Below are positions 1 to 8,243 of a DNA stretch of 64,000 bases, piece after piece (the stretch's first letter is position 1; every line of letters begins with the position of its first letter). The notes below the pieces were generated by a model. That model was given only the letters and a program-made list of their open reading frames with translations, was not told the origin of the DNA and ran no database searches. The position numbers were made by a program, and so were the translations under genes. Origin of the DNA: Thalassotalea algicola (GTDB lineage Bacteria; Pseudomonadota; Gammaproteobacteria; Enterobacterales; Alteromonadaceae). Location of the stretch: NCBI RefSeq assembly GCF_012932965.1, contig NZ_JABBXH010000005.1, positions 1 through 64,000 on the forward strand, read 5' to 3'.

Positions 1-159
1 AGTGGTGAACCAATTACTCATAAACTTGAACTGTATAAAACTGATCGGATCGATTGTTATAAAGTTTTTGTCGACGGAAAACTTTGGAAAAAGCGTATTG
101 GTTGGAGCAACATCTTGGCTGGTATTAGAAAAGCACTCCCTAGATTAGCTAGAGAATGA
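1..159 (+). CDS. C-terminal fragment of an unknown protein (cut by window edge)
   Basis: Reading frame 1 is open from the first base to a TGA at 157-159, giving the last 52 residues of a protein whose start lies outside the window. The fragment is basic and ends with a Lys/Arg-rich, possibly helical tail (GIRKALPRLARE). I do not recognise the family and see no catalytic motif. It is followed by an 80-base gap before the convergent TetR gene. The frame could be chance, but continuous opening with a coding-like composition makes a real gene end more likely. Confidence 0.45.
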   Translation, partial: SGEPITHKLELYKTDRIDCYKVFVDGKLWKKRIGWSNILAGIRKALPRLARE

Positions 160-239
160 CAGTCCATTCTTCGTTCTTAACAGCCTATCAGAAGAAGAAT
201 ATACCGGTTGCCAGTATCGCCAGGTATTATCTACAATAA

Positions 240-845
240 CTACGAATTGGCGTATCTAGCCAAAAACATGGCTACCGACTCATCGGCTAAATTAATTTGT
301 TCTTGTTCAGAAAGCAAAGGGCACAAGCCTAACAACTGCGGCCAAAAACAGCTGCCTTTAATTAAGCCATGTAATTGTTGAACAGCAAGTTCGATATTTT
401 TAACAGTAAGTAATCCGTCGTTAGTTGCATTTTCTAACCAAAGTTGAAGCGAGGTTTCTTGTTTTGAAAACTTCTCTATTTCCACTTGTAAAGCTTCCGG
501 CTGAAATAAAAAGTGCCCCATGGCAACACGAGATAAATCGATGTAATCAGGGCTATTCATCAACGAAATTTCTTTCATCAATATCTTGGTGAGTTGTGGT
601 GCTAAAGGCGCTGTTTTGTCGTAATCATCTTCGCTACTTAGCATGGCTTTTTGCCATAGCTCCTTAACTAAGTGCATGACTAATTCTTCTTTGGTTTTAA
701 AGTGGTTATAAACGGTTCGTTTAGACACGTTCGCCACTTCTGCCAGTTTATCCATACTGGTCGCTTGCACGCCGTTTTCTTTAAACACTAATTTAGCTGC
801 GTTAATAATATCTAACCGCTTTTGCTCGCTTCTTGATAGTGCCAT
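240..845 (-). CDS. TetR/AcrR family transcriptional regulator
   Basis: A 201-residue one-component repressor. The N-terminal helix-turn-helix spans about residues 10-55, with the typical TetR recognition region (SMDKLAEVANVSKRTVYNHF). The C-terminal ligand domain resembles the AefR-like TetR_C group (inference). The start at 845 follows a GAGAG-type ribosome binding site. The gene is divergent from the metallo-beta-lactamase-fold lipoprotein at 950, and three copies of an AGTTTACT half-site lie between them, so it probably represses itself and that gene. The ligand is unknown. Length and domain order are normal for the family. Confidence 0.9.
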   Translation of the reverse strand: MALSRSEQKRLDIINAAKLVFKENGVQATSMDKLAEVANVSKRTVYNHFKTKEELVMHLVKELWQKAMLSSEDDYDKTAPLAPQLTKILMKEISLMNSPDYIDLSRVAMGHFLFQPEALQVEIEKFSKQETSLQLWLENATNDGLLTVKNIELAVQQLHGLIKGSCFWPQLLGLCPLLSEQEQINLADESVAMFLARYANS

Positions 846-888
846 TTATCTCTCATTTTCAAACAACCACTTATTCATTTTACACTGA

Positions 889-939
889 GTAGTTTACTTT
901 TCAATATCAAATAAGTAAACTGCACCGGGTAGTTTACTT
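889..939. promoter_or_regulatory. Probable TetR operator array
   Basis: AAGTAAACT (913-921) and AGTTTACTT (931-939) form a perfect 9-bp inverted repeat separated by 9 bases. A third half-site, AGTTTACTT, lies at 891-899 and makes a second inverted pair with 913-921. The array sits in the 95-base gap between the divergent TetR gene and the lipoprotein hydrolase, ending just before the latter's start. That is the expected place for an autoregulatory TetR operator. Confidence 0.7.
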
Positions 940-949
940 TGTGGTTGTG

Positions 950-2002
950 ATGATGATGAACAATGGCGGAAAATTTTTAATAGGAGCATTAATGGCTATT
1001 TCTTTATTAAGTGGATGTAATAGCGAGCAGCAGAGCGCTCAAGTATTTAAGAATACAGAATTTGAATATAAGACCGATTTAAGGAATATCTGGAAGATAC
1101 TCAAAGAGTATATCAGCGTAGAGCGAGCGGCTCCTGTGCCAATTGATGCCTTGCCAATAAAGCCATTAAGCTTTGCGGAAATTCAAGCAGCTAAAAACAA
1201 TAGTGCCGCAAAACTTGGTCACTCAACGATACTGATGAAAATTAATGAGCAATTAATTTTGCTTGATCCTGTGTTTAGCGAAAGAGCTTCTCCCGTACAA
1301 TGGGCAGGACCAAAGCGATTTCATAAATCTCCTATTTCAATAGATGAGCTTGAGCATATTGACGTTGTGGTGATTAGTCATGATCACTACGATCATTTAG
1401 ATAAAAACTCGATTAAGCAACTTAATAATAAAGTTGGCCATTTTATCGTGCCGCTTAATGTTGGGACTTATTTGCAAAAGTGGGGAGTTGAACCTTCAAA
1501 AATTTCGGAGTTAAATTGGTGGCAATCAACCCAGGTGAATGGCGTGGAATATATTGCTACGCCTACCCAGCACTTTTCTGGCAGAGGTCTAACTGATCGA
1601 GATGAAACACTATGGGCAAGCTGGGTAATCAGAACTGACGACCTAAATGTTTATTTCAGTGGCGATAGCGGATATTTTTCTGGATTTGCTGAAATCGGTG
1701 AAAAATATGGCCCTTTCGATTTAACTTTCGTTGAGGCAGGTGCGTACAATAAACTGTGGGCCGATATTCATATGCTGCCAGAAGAAAGTGTTCAGGCGCA
1801 TATTGACTTAAAAGGTATGGTAATGACCCCTATTCACAATGCGACGTTTGATTTAGCATTACACGACTGGTATGAGCCGCTCGACAGAGTAGAAATTAGC
1901 GCTAAGCAAAATGGCGTAACACTAGCTACGCCAGTCTTTGGTGAATTGTTTGAAATGAAATCACCTAAACAAAGTGTTAGTTGGTGGCGACAATCAAACT
2001 AG
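950..2002 (+). CDS. Metallo-beta-lactamase-fold lipoprotein hydrolase (NAPE-PLD/UlaG-like)
   Basis: A predicted zinc-dependent hydrolase of about 350 residues. The N-terminus is a lipoprotein signal (a Lys, a hydrophobic run, then LSGC with Cys near residue 23), so it is probably membrane-anchored in the periplasm. The metal motif HDHYDH lies near residues 144-149, after GHSTILM and LLDPVF. Later come YFSGDSGY and a PIHNATFDLALHDW segment typical of NAPE-phospholipase-D-like proteins. Substrate cannot be told from sequence. Start choice is uncertain: a run of ATGs begins at 950 with no clear ribosome binding site, while ATG 992 has an AGGAG before it but would destroy the signal peptide. Divergent from, and probably controlled by, the TetR gene. 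Confidence 0.8.
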   Translation: MMMNNGGKFLIGALMAISLLSGCNSEQQSAQVFKNTEFEYKTDLRNIWKILKEYISVERAAPVPIDALPIKPLSFAEIQAAKNNSAAKLGHSTILMKINEQLILLDPVFSERASPVQWAGPKRFHKSPISIDELEHIDVVVISHDHYDHLDKNSIKQLNNKVGHFIVPLNVGTYLQKWGVEPSKISELNWWQSTQVNGVEYIATPTQHFSGRGLTDRDETLWASWVIRTDDLNVYFSGDSGYFSGFAEIGEKYGPFDLTFVEAGAYNKLWADIHMLPEESVQAHIDLKGMVMTPIHNATFDLALHDWYEPLDRVEISAKQNGVTLATPVFGELFEMKSPKQSVSWWRQSN

Positions 2003-2016
2003 TATAACTAAACGAC

Positions 2017-2049
2017 TAGCGCTTATTTATTTAACAGGGATAAGCGCTA
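2017..2049. terminator. Hairpin between convergent genes
   Basis: TAGCGCTTAT (2017-2026) and ATAAGCGCTA (2040-2049) form a perfect 10-bp stem with a 13-base loop between two convergent genes. There is no T-tract on either side, so it may be a 3'-end-stabilising hairpin rather than a classical intrinsic terminator. Confidence 0.5.
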
Positions 2050-2077
2050 ATTCGACAACAATTAATAGTGATTTTAC

Positions 2078-2668
2078 TTAGCTTTCGCAATTTAACTCTT
2101 CGCTATTTTCTGCATTTTCAGCTTCTTCTTTGATATCGATACCACTCAAAAATTTAAAATAACCATCTCTGTCGTCGGTCTGTAGATAGACATCTACGAT
2201 TAAGTCACGTTCAGGTAGTGGATCTGGAAGACAAAAGTCATCTAGCTCGATGCCTAAACTTCCTGTTCCTTTCATATCTTTTGCTTTGTGAGCAATAATG
2301 ATTTTTTGATTTTCTTGAAACTTTTTAGCGTCTTTTTCTGTTAATGACAGTACTGTTACCATATCTGTAGCGATAACATCGTCGAACAGCATTATTGCAC
2401 CTCTATCGTTATGGCTAATCGCGACATAAAATAAATCATCTATTTTGACCGAGCCGTCGTCACTGTCGTATTTAAACTTAATTTGTGCGTTGCCATTTTT
2501 AACTTTAATTGATTGGTCTGTTTTGATTGCCACTTTAATTTGTGACGGATCGGTTGTTAAAGGATCCATCTGACTAAGCTTGTACATGCCAGTTAATGAC
2601 ATAGAGCTACAAGCAGACAGCAAAATTAGTGAAAAAATAACCAACAATAGACTTTGCAATTGTTTCAT
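2078..2668 (-). CDS. Lipoprotein of unknown function
   Basis: A 196-residue protein with a clear lipoprotein signal: one Lys, a long hydrophobic stretch and the lipobox LLSAC with Cys20. The mature part is acidic and probably beta-rich, with DDG and DDRDG turns, and ends in an acidic tail (EEAENAENSEELNCES). I do not recognise a named domain. It is convergent with the upstream hydrolase and divergent from the TonB operon, so it is probably monocistronic. Confidence 0.65.
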   Translation of the reverse strand: MKQLQSLLLVIFSLILLSACSSMSLTGMYKLSQMDPLTTDPSQIKVAIKTDQSIKVKNGNAQIKFKYDSDDGSVKIDDLFYVAISHNDRGAIMLFDDVIATDMVTVLSLTEKDAKKFQENQKIIIAHKAKDMKGTGSLGIELDDFCLPDPLPERDLIVDVYLQTDDRDGYFKFLSGIDIKEEAENAENSEELNCES

Positions 2669-2974
2669 TGAATAAACGTCCTTCTGTTTAAGTTCCTAAT
2701 TGATGCGCAATCATTCGATAACGTTTTCTTCATTTAGTTCAATTACGCTTTTTATTTCAACTGCAAAAGAGAAACATAACGTTTTTATGAATTTAATTTT
2801 ATAAGCGTAAGAAAAACGTCACTTTTTTGTAATTTAATAAAGTTGAAATATTGCGGAAACATAACTGTCACAAATTCTGACTAGAATTTGCCTCAACATT
2901 TTAGAACAGCATATGCTCTTGGTGAAATATCCACTTAGGAGCTGCTTTTATTTTAAATTATTTAAGGTTTACTT
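2669..2974. promoter_or_regulatory. Divergent promoter region, lipoprotein / TonB operon 1
   Basis: AT-rich gene-free stretch of 306 bases that must hold the promoter of TonB operon 1 and that of the minus-strand lipoprotein gene. A run ending TTTTTGTAATTTAATAA (about 2824-2840) is repeated upstream of the DUF3718 gene near 16.14 kb. I see no convincing Fur box and no clear -35/-10 pair. Confidence 0.4.
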
Positions 2975-3763
2975 ATGAAATTGTCAAAACTGGCGCAAGC
3001 TGGGATTTTTTTCGGCATGACGAGTATAGGCGTAATAGGGATGGCTTCATCAGCAATGGCGGTACAATCCCAACAACAGCTTGATGAAGTCGTGCAGGCG
3101 GGACAAGAAATCAATCGTTCAGCTGGGCAGTCGCAGCAAAAAATTGACAAAATTGCCGATCAAATTCAAAGCAAGCTACAACAGTTTAAAGCAATTAATA
3201 AGGAAATTGATGGCTTATCTGTTTATAACGGACAAATGAATAAGCAAATCGATAATCAGTTAATTGAGCTGAGCGATTTGGTTACGTCAATGGAACAAGT
3301 CAGTATTATTGAACGCCAAGTTTCGCCACTAATGGCTCGAATGATTGATACTTTGGCCGCATTTGTTGCGTTAGATGTCCCTTTTTTACCTGAAGAAAGA
3401 AACAAACGTGTTGAAGGTTTAAAGTCGATGATGGAGCGTGCAGATATTGCAGCTTCTGAAAAGTTTCGCCGTGTTATGGAAGCTTATCAAGTAGAAGTTG
3501 ATTATGGCAGAACTATTGAAGCATACAGCGACTTACTATTGTTAGAAGGTAGGGAAATGGATGTTGATTTTCTACGTATTGGCCGTGTTGCATTCATCTA
3601 TCAAACACGTGACGGTTCCAAAATGGGGTCTTGGAATACTGCAACAAAGTCTTGGGATGATTTGGATGCGAGTTACCGCACAGATATCAACAAGGCACTT
3701 CGCATTGCCCGTAAACAACTAGCACCTGATTTAGTTGTTGTTCCAGTTAACGTTTCTGAATAA
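2975..3763 (+). CDS. DUF3450 periplasmic protein, TonB operon 1
   Basis: A 262-residue exported protein with an N-terminal signal peptide (about residues 1-29, ending SSAMA). It continues as a long coiled coil (QQQLDEVVQ through IDNQLIEL) and then the conserved DUF3450 core, IERQVSPLMARMIDTL and DVPFLPEERNKRVEGL. The C-terminal part carries VDFLRIGRVAFIYQT. DUF3450 proteins open TonB2-type operons in Vibrio and Alteromonadales; a periplasmic accessory role for the TtpC/ExbB complex is inferred from context. It begins a six-gene operon with short gaps. A paralogue opens the second operon at 15802. Confidence 0.85.
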   Translation: MKLSKLAQAGIFFGMTSIGVIGMASSAMAVQSQQQLDEVVQAGQEINRSAGQSQQKIDKIADQIQSKLQQFKAINKEIDGLSVYNGQMNKQIDNQLIELSDLVTSMEQVSIIERQVSPLMARMIDTLAAFVALDVPFLPEERNKRVEGLKSMMERADIAASEKFRRVMEAYQVEVDYGRTIEAYSDLLLLEGREMDVDFLRIGRVAFIYQTRDGSKMGSWNTATKSWDDLDASYRTDINKALRIARKQLAPDLVVVPVNVSE

Positions 3764-3782
3764 TCTTGGAGTCTTATTCATT

Positions 3783-5153
3783 ATGAATACGTTCAAAAAA
3801 TACATCTCAACTTTATTAACAGTTGTTGCTTTAACTTCTACAGCTTTCGCAGCCAACGCACAAGAAGCAGCTAGTCTTGATCAATTACTTGACCAACTTG
3901 CCCAAGGTAAAGTGGCACAAACTCAGCAAAACAAACAACGTGAAGCTGACTTTATCTCAAGAAAGTCTGAGCAAGACCAATTATTAAAGCAAGCGATAGG
4001 TCAGCGTGATGGTCAAATTAAACTAAGTACTGAACTAGAAGCAAAGTTCCAAGACAATGAAATTGCTATTGCTAACCGTCAGGACGCGCTAAACAAACGT
4101 TTAGGTGAATTAAAAGAGCTATTTGGTGTGTTGCAACAAGTTGCTGGCGACACAAAAAGTAAATTTCAAAACTCGGTAATATCGGCACAAATTCCAGGTC
4201 GAGAAACATTTTTAGATGAATTCGCCCAATCTATGGGTTCATCTTCAAAGCTTGCATCAATAGAAGAAATTGAAAAAATTTGGTTTGAATTACAGCGTGA
4301 AATGACCGAAAGCGCCAAAGTGACACGCTTTGATCGCGAAGTGGTACTTGCAGATGGCTCTAAGCAAAATGCGACAGTGACACGAATTGGTAATTTCAAC
4401 TTAGTTGCCAATGGTAAATACCTAGAGTTTATTAGCGAAACAGGCAGTGTTGCTGAGCTTATTCGTCAGCCTTCAAGTCGTTACTTAGGTACAGCAGGTG
4501 ATATGACTGCTGCAAGCAACCAACAAGTCGCATTTGCACTAGACCCAACAGGTGGCTCAATTTTAAGTTTGTTAGTTCAAGCGCCAGATACACAAGAGCG
4601 TGTTGATCAAGGTGGCCCTGTTGGTTACGTCATTTTAGCAATCGGTGCTATCGGGTTACTTATTGCTTTAGAGCGCTTTGTTAGCTTGTTCTTAGTGGGT
4701 AATAAAGTAAACCGTCAACTTAAAGCCTCTACGCCATCAGATGACAATCCATTAGGTCGTGTATTACAAGCCAAAGATAAGTACAAAGATGTAGACGTAG
4801 AAACATTAGAGCTTAAATTGTCAGAGCGCATATTACGAGAAGTACCTAAGCTGACATCACGTTTGACCATGATTAAGATTATCTCGGTTGTTGCACCACT
4901 AATCGGCTTATTAGGTACGGTTACCGGTATGATTAATACTTTCCAAGCGATTACTTTATTCGGTACAGGTGATCCTAAGTTAATGGCTGGTGGTATTTCT
5001 CAAGCCCTTGTAACTACAGTTCTAGGCTTAGTCGTCGCAATTCCAATGGTGTTTATCTCTACCATTTTAACAACACGTAGCCGCGGCATTATTAATATTT
5101 TGCAACAGCAAAGTGCAGGCATTGTTGCTGAGCGTGCAGAGCAAGGAGCGTAA
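3783..5153 (+). CDS. ttpC: TtpC-like MotA/TolQ/ExbB family protein, TonB operon 1
   Basis: A 456-residue inner-membrane protein. Residues 1-27 are a signal peptide, about 30-270 a periplasmic coiled-coil domain, 280-305 the first transmembrane helix, and 365-390 and 405-430 the two helices of the MotA/TolQ/ExbB channel domain (APLIGLLGTVTGMINTF). This domain order is that of TtpC, the extra component of Vibrio TonB2 systems, thought to couple the ExbBD motor to TonB2. The start at 3783 is chosen because it gives a proper signal peptide and follows GGAG. An in-frame start at 3735 would overlap the previous gene. The next gene begins 2 bases after the stop. Confidence 0.88.
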   Translation: MNTFKKYISTLLTVVALTSTAFAANAQEAASLDQLLDQLAQGKVAQTQQNKQREADFISRKSEQDQLLKQAIGQRDGQIKLSTELEAKFQDNEIAIANRQDALNKRLGELKELFGVLQQVAGDTKSKFQNSVISAQIPGRETFLDEFAQSMGSSSKLASIEEIEKIWFELQREMTESAKVTRFDREVVLADGSKQNATVTRIGNFNLVANGKYLEFISETGSVAELIRQPSSRYLGTAGDMTAASNQQVAFALDPTGGSILSLLVQAPDTQERVDQGGPVGYVILAIGAIGLLIALERFVSLFLVGNKVNRQLKASTPSDDNPLGRVLQAKDKYKDVDVETLELKLSERILREVPKLTSRLTMIKIISVVAPLIGLLGTVTGMINTFQAITLFGTGDPKLMAGGISQALVTTVLGLVVAIPMVFISTILTTRSRGIINILQQQSAGIVAERAEQGA

Positions 5154-5155
5154 AA

Positions 5156-5680
5156 ATGATTGTATTCATCGAAATGATGAATAGCATCAGCGCGTTCTTA
5201 GATACTGGTGGTCAAGTGTTAACGGTGATTGCCGGTGTAATCTGTCTAATGTGGCTGCTGATTTTCGAACGTTTGGTGTTTTTCCTAAAAAGCTATAACG
5301 GCATTAAAAATAGTGTTATCGCCAACTGGAATGCAAGAACAGACAAAAGTTCTTGGAACGCAGAGCAGATTCGAACCGCACAGGTTTCACGACTAACGCA
5401 GATGTTAAATCATAATGTCGCGTTAATTCAAAGCTTAGTTGTGTTATGTCCATTACTTGGATTGTTAGGTACGGTAACCGGCATGATTCAAGTGTTTGAT
5501 GTGATGGCAATTTCAGGCAGTGGTAATGCTCGTTCAATGGCATCAGGTGTTTCGAGAGCAACCATACCAACGATGGCAGGCATGGTTGGCTCACTTTCTG
5601 GCGTATTCCTAGTGACGTATTTCCAGCGAAAAACTAAGCGCCGGACCGAGCAGTTAGAAGATAGTTTATTAATGGATTAA
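5156..5680 (+). CDS. exbB: ExbB-type biopolymer transport protein, TonB operon 1
   Basis: A 174-residue three-helix ExbB. The first helix is at about residues 18-40 (LTVIAGVICLMWLLIF), and the conserved channel helices hold CPLLGLLGTVTGMIQVFDVMA and ATIPTMAGMVGSLSGVFLV. ExbB forms the proton channel with ExbD and energises TonB. It lacks a large periplasmic domain, which the preceding TtpC-like protein supplies. The gene lies 2 bases after ttpC with GGAG in the end of that gene, so the two are probably translationally coupled. Confidence 0.9.
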   Translation: MIVFIEMMNSISAFLDTGGQVLTVIAGVICLMWLLIFERLVFFLKSYNGIKNSVIANWNARTDKSSWNAEQIRTAQVSRLTQMLNHNVALIQSLVVLCPLLGLLGTVTGMIQVFDVMAISGSGNARSMASGVSRATIPTMAGMVGSLSGVFLVTYFQRKTKRRTEQLEDSLLMD

Positions 5681-5737
5681 CGCTATTAGGCGGCTAATTC
5701 ATAAAACTGAATTTAGAAATTAAATGAGGAAAGCACA

Positions 5738-6151
5738 ATGCGTTCTCAATTAGCAAAAGTTTTACAAGAACAAGAAGAAGCAGAAGAAATTAACATGACG
5801 CCAATGCTAGATGTTGTGTTTATTCTACTTATCTTCTTCATTGTTACCGCTTCATTTGTCAAAGAAGCAGGTATAGAAGTTAATCGTCCAGACGCGGCAA
5901 CAGCAGTGAAAAAAGAGCGCGCCAATATCTTAGTAGCGATTAGCGATAAAGGAGAGATTTGGATTAACAAACGTCGTGTTGATGAGCGTGCAGTACAAGC
6001 AAATATAGAGCGCTTAAAAGCTGAAAACCCACAGGGTACGGTAGTTATTCAAGCCGACAAAAAAGCAACAACTGATGTGTTAATCAAAGTAATGGATTCG
6101 GCACGTGCTGCTGGCGTATTTGACGTATCTATAGCGGCACAAGAGGCATAA
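5738..6151 (+). CDS. exbD: ExbD-type biopolymer transport protein, TonB operon 1
   Basis: A 137-residue ExbD/TolR protein with one N-terminal membrane helix and a periplasmic domain. The channel aspartate is Asp25 in MTPMLDVVFILLIFFIV. The periplasmic part includes INKRRVDERAVQANIERL and VVIQADKKATTDVLIKVMD. It partners the ExbB just upstream. The stop is followed at once by the tonB start, with no gap. Confidence 0.92.
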   Translation: MRSQLAKVLQEQEEAEEINMTPMLDVVFILLIFFIVTASFVKEAGIEVNRPDAATAVKKERANILVAISDKGEIWINKRRVDERAVQANIERLKAENPQGTVVIQADKKATTDVLIKVMDSARAAGVFDVSIAAQEA

Positions 6152-6802
6152 ATGATGTCTAGTACTCTAGCTCCTATTGCTTCAAACAATCCCATGGCGC
6201 GTTACGCTATTGGCCTTGTACTAGCCGTTAGTGTCACTTTTGTCTTGTTGTGGGGCATGCAAATGTTAATTACCGGCGGTAAAGATGTGTTAACCGAACC
6301 GCCACGTGGCAATGTGCTTGACTTTATTCGTTTAAAGAAAGATGAAACGGTGCAAAAGAAAGAGCGTAAACCACAGAAACCGTCTAAGCCACAAGCCCCT
6401 CCGCCGCAAATGCAGCAACCGCAAATGCAGCAAGCTAACCCTAATGCTGAAGCGATTAGCACATCGTTTAGTGCTGATATTGCTGCAGATACTGGTTTAA
6501 GTGGCGGGTTGAGCTTAGACAGTGGCGACGGAGACTACTTACCAATTGTTAAAGTTGCGCCTATTTATCCTCGTCGCGCGCAATCTCGCGGTATTCAAGG
6601 CTACGTTATCGTTGAATTTACAGTAACGACAAATGGCTCGGTACGCGATCCTAAAGTTGTGGAAGCTGAGCCTGCGGATATCTTTAATCGTGCTGCGATG
6701 GATGCTGCACTTAAATTTAAGTACAAACCGAGAGTAGTTGACGGAACGCCGATGGAAGTAGCTGGTGTGCAAAACAAAATTACTTTCCAAATTGACGGCT
6801 AA
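6152..6802 (+). CDS. tonB: TonB energy-transducing protein, TonB operon 1
   Basis: A 216-residue TonB. A single anchor helix (about 17-40) is followed by LDFIRLKKDE, a short Lys/Pro- and Gln-rich linker (about 65-95) and a C-terminal TonB domain from about residue 125 (YLPIVKVAPIYPRRA, GYVIVEFTVTTNGSV, KFKYKPRVVDG). It should contact TonB boxes of outer-membrane receptors. The linker is short compared with E. coli TonB, as in TonB2 proteins, which may explain the need for the TtpC component. The start follows exbD directly; ATG 6155 is an alternative. Confidence 0.92.
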   Translation: MMSSTLAPIASNNPMARYAIGLVLAVSVTFVLLWGMQMLITGGKDVLTEPPRGNVLDFIRLKKDETVQKKERKPQKPSKPQAPPPQMQQPQMQQANPNAEAISTSFSADIAADTGLSGGLSLDSGDGDYLPIVKVAPIYPRRAQSRGIQGYVIVEFTVTTNGSVRDPKVVEAEPADIFNRAAMDAALKFKYKPRVVDGTPMEVAGVQNKITFQIDG

Positions 6803-6862
6803 GCGCTAATTAAGCGCCAAGTCATTGCTAATGCATATAAGACATGAATATGAGAGTGAATT

Positions 6863-8164
6863 ATGATCAAATCTAAATTAGTTCTATCACTGTTCACCGC
6901 TGGCGTACTGTATGGTATGCCGCTGATGATAAACGACATAGCAGGCATTGCGAAAGCAAATGCAGCAGAGCCAACGAAAAGAGAATCTAAACGAGTACCA
7001 GCAATGCGTAATCGTGTTTACTCTCAACTTGCTAGAGCACAAGAATTGGCTGATGCTGGCGATAAAATAGCAGGTTTTGAGGTGCTTGATGAGGTGAGTG
7101 ATCGTATAGAACAACTCAATAGCTATGAAAAAGCTATGATGTGGAATTTCTATGGCTTTATGTATTACGGCAATGATGATATCGATAATGCCATTGATGC
7201 ATTCGAGCAAGTTATTGCGCAAGAAGCTATTCCAGACTCATTATATTTATCGACGATATATTCCTTGGCACAGCTAGCGATGCAAACCCAAGATTACGCT
7301 AAAGCGTTAGGTTTTTTAAAACAGTGGCAAGCTAATAGCGACAAAGAACTGCAACCTGGTCAACATATAATGTTTGCTCAAGTGTATTATCAAGATAAAA
7401 AATTTAATGATGCGTTAACGCATATCAATAGTGCAATTGAGCTTGCTCAAACTAATAATGAAATTCCTAAAGAAAACTGGTTAATTTTGCAACGTGCGGC
7501 TTATTACGAATTGAAACAGCCAGAGAAAGTTACGCAAGTAATGGAAATGTTGGTGAAACTATATCAAAAACCTGAATATTGGCTTCAATTAGCGGGTATG
7601 TACGGTGAAATTGGCGAAGAGAAAAAGCAACTGGGTGCGATGGAGACTGCATGGCAGGCGGGTTTTGTTACTAAAGAAAGTGATATTGTAATGCTGGCTC
7701 AGCTATATTTATTCAACCAACTACCTTATAAAGCTGCCAAGTTATTAGACGATGCGATTGCAAAAGGTGTTGTGGTTGCAGACGAGAAACGCATTCAACT
7801 AATGGCGCAAGCTTATGTGATGGCAAAAGAAGATGAAAAAGCCATTCCTGTATTACATAAAGGTGCCGAAATTGCTGAAAATGGTAAATTCGATGAGCAG
7901 CTGGCTCAAGCGTATTTGAATACTGAAAAATGGCAAGATGCCATCACGTCAGCAAATACAGCGATTAAACGAGGTGCGTTAGAAAACGAAGGGAATATGC
8001 ATTTAGCACTAGGCATGTCTTATTTTAATTTAGGTGACTACCACCAAGCGATAACAGCGTTTAAACAAGCTCAAAAGTTTGAAAAAGTCGCTAAAACAGC
8101 GAAGCAGTGGGCTACTTATGTAGCAAAAGAGCGCGATCATAAATTGCGTTTAGCGATGAATTAA
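6863..8164 (+). CDS. TPR-repeat protein closing TonB operon 1
   Basis: A 433-residue exported protein with a signal peptide (about 1-35) and a mature part made of tetratricopeptide-like helical pairs, for example AMMWNFYGFMYYGNDDIDNAIDAFEQVI and, near the C-terminus, MHLALGMSYFNLGDYHQAITAFKQAQ. It is the last gene of the operon, 60 bases after tonB. Members of this position in Vibrio-type TonB2 loci are TPR proteins of poorly defined role; a periplasmic scaffold for the TonB complex is inference. The end of the gene overlaps a 19-base tandem duplication. Confidence 0.8.
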   Translation: MIKSKLVLSLFTAGVLYGMPLMINDIAGIAKANAAEPTKRESKRVPAMRNRVYSQLARAQELADAGDKIAGFEVLDEVSDRIEQLNSYEKAMMWNFYGFMYYGNDDIDNAIDAFEQVIAQEAIPDSLYLSTIYSLAQLAMQTQDYAKALGFLKQWQANSDKELQPGQHIMFAQVYYQDKKFNDALTHINSAIELAQTNNEIPKENWLILQRAAYYELKQPEKVTQVMEMLVKLYQKPEYWLQLAGMYGEIGEEKKQLGAMETAWQAGFVTKESDIVMLAQLYLFNQLPYKAAKLLDDAIAKGVVVADEKRIQLMAQAYVMAKEDEKAIPVLHKGAEIAENGKFDEQLAQAYLNTEKWQDAITSANTAIKRGALENEGNMHLALGMSYFNLGDYHQAITAFKQAQKFEKVAKTAKQWATYVAKERDHKLRLAMN

Positions 8165-8195
8165 TCTGACTACAAAGAATTAATCTGACTACAAA
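8158..8195. repeat. 19-bp perfect tandem duplication at a gene end
   Basis: GAATTAATCTGACTACAAA occurs at 8158-8176 and again directly at 8177-8195. The first copy contains the stop codon of the TPR gene. It looks like a recent replication-slippage duplication just before the terminator. Confidence 0.9.
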
Positions 8196-8204
8196 GTTGT
8201 AGTG

Positions 8205-8229
8205 AAAAAGCCGCAAAATGCGGCTTTTT
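8205..8229. terminator. Bidirectional intrinsic terminator
   Basis: AAAAAGCCGC, a short loop, then GCGGCTTTTT: a GC-rich stem flanked by A and T runs. It lies between the TPR gene (plus) and the anchored protein gene (minus), so it can serve both. Confidence 0.85.
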
Positions 8230-8243
8230 ACTTAAGCAAATCA

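Noticed and set aside
2669-2974. Fur box before TonB operon 1 (and likewise 15803-16290 for operon 2)
   Set aside because: TonB systems are often iron-controlled, but no stretch comes close to the 19-base Fur consensus by eye.
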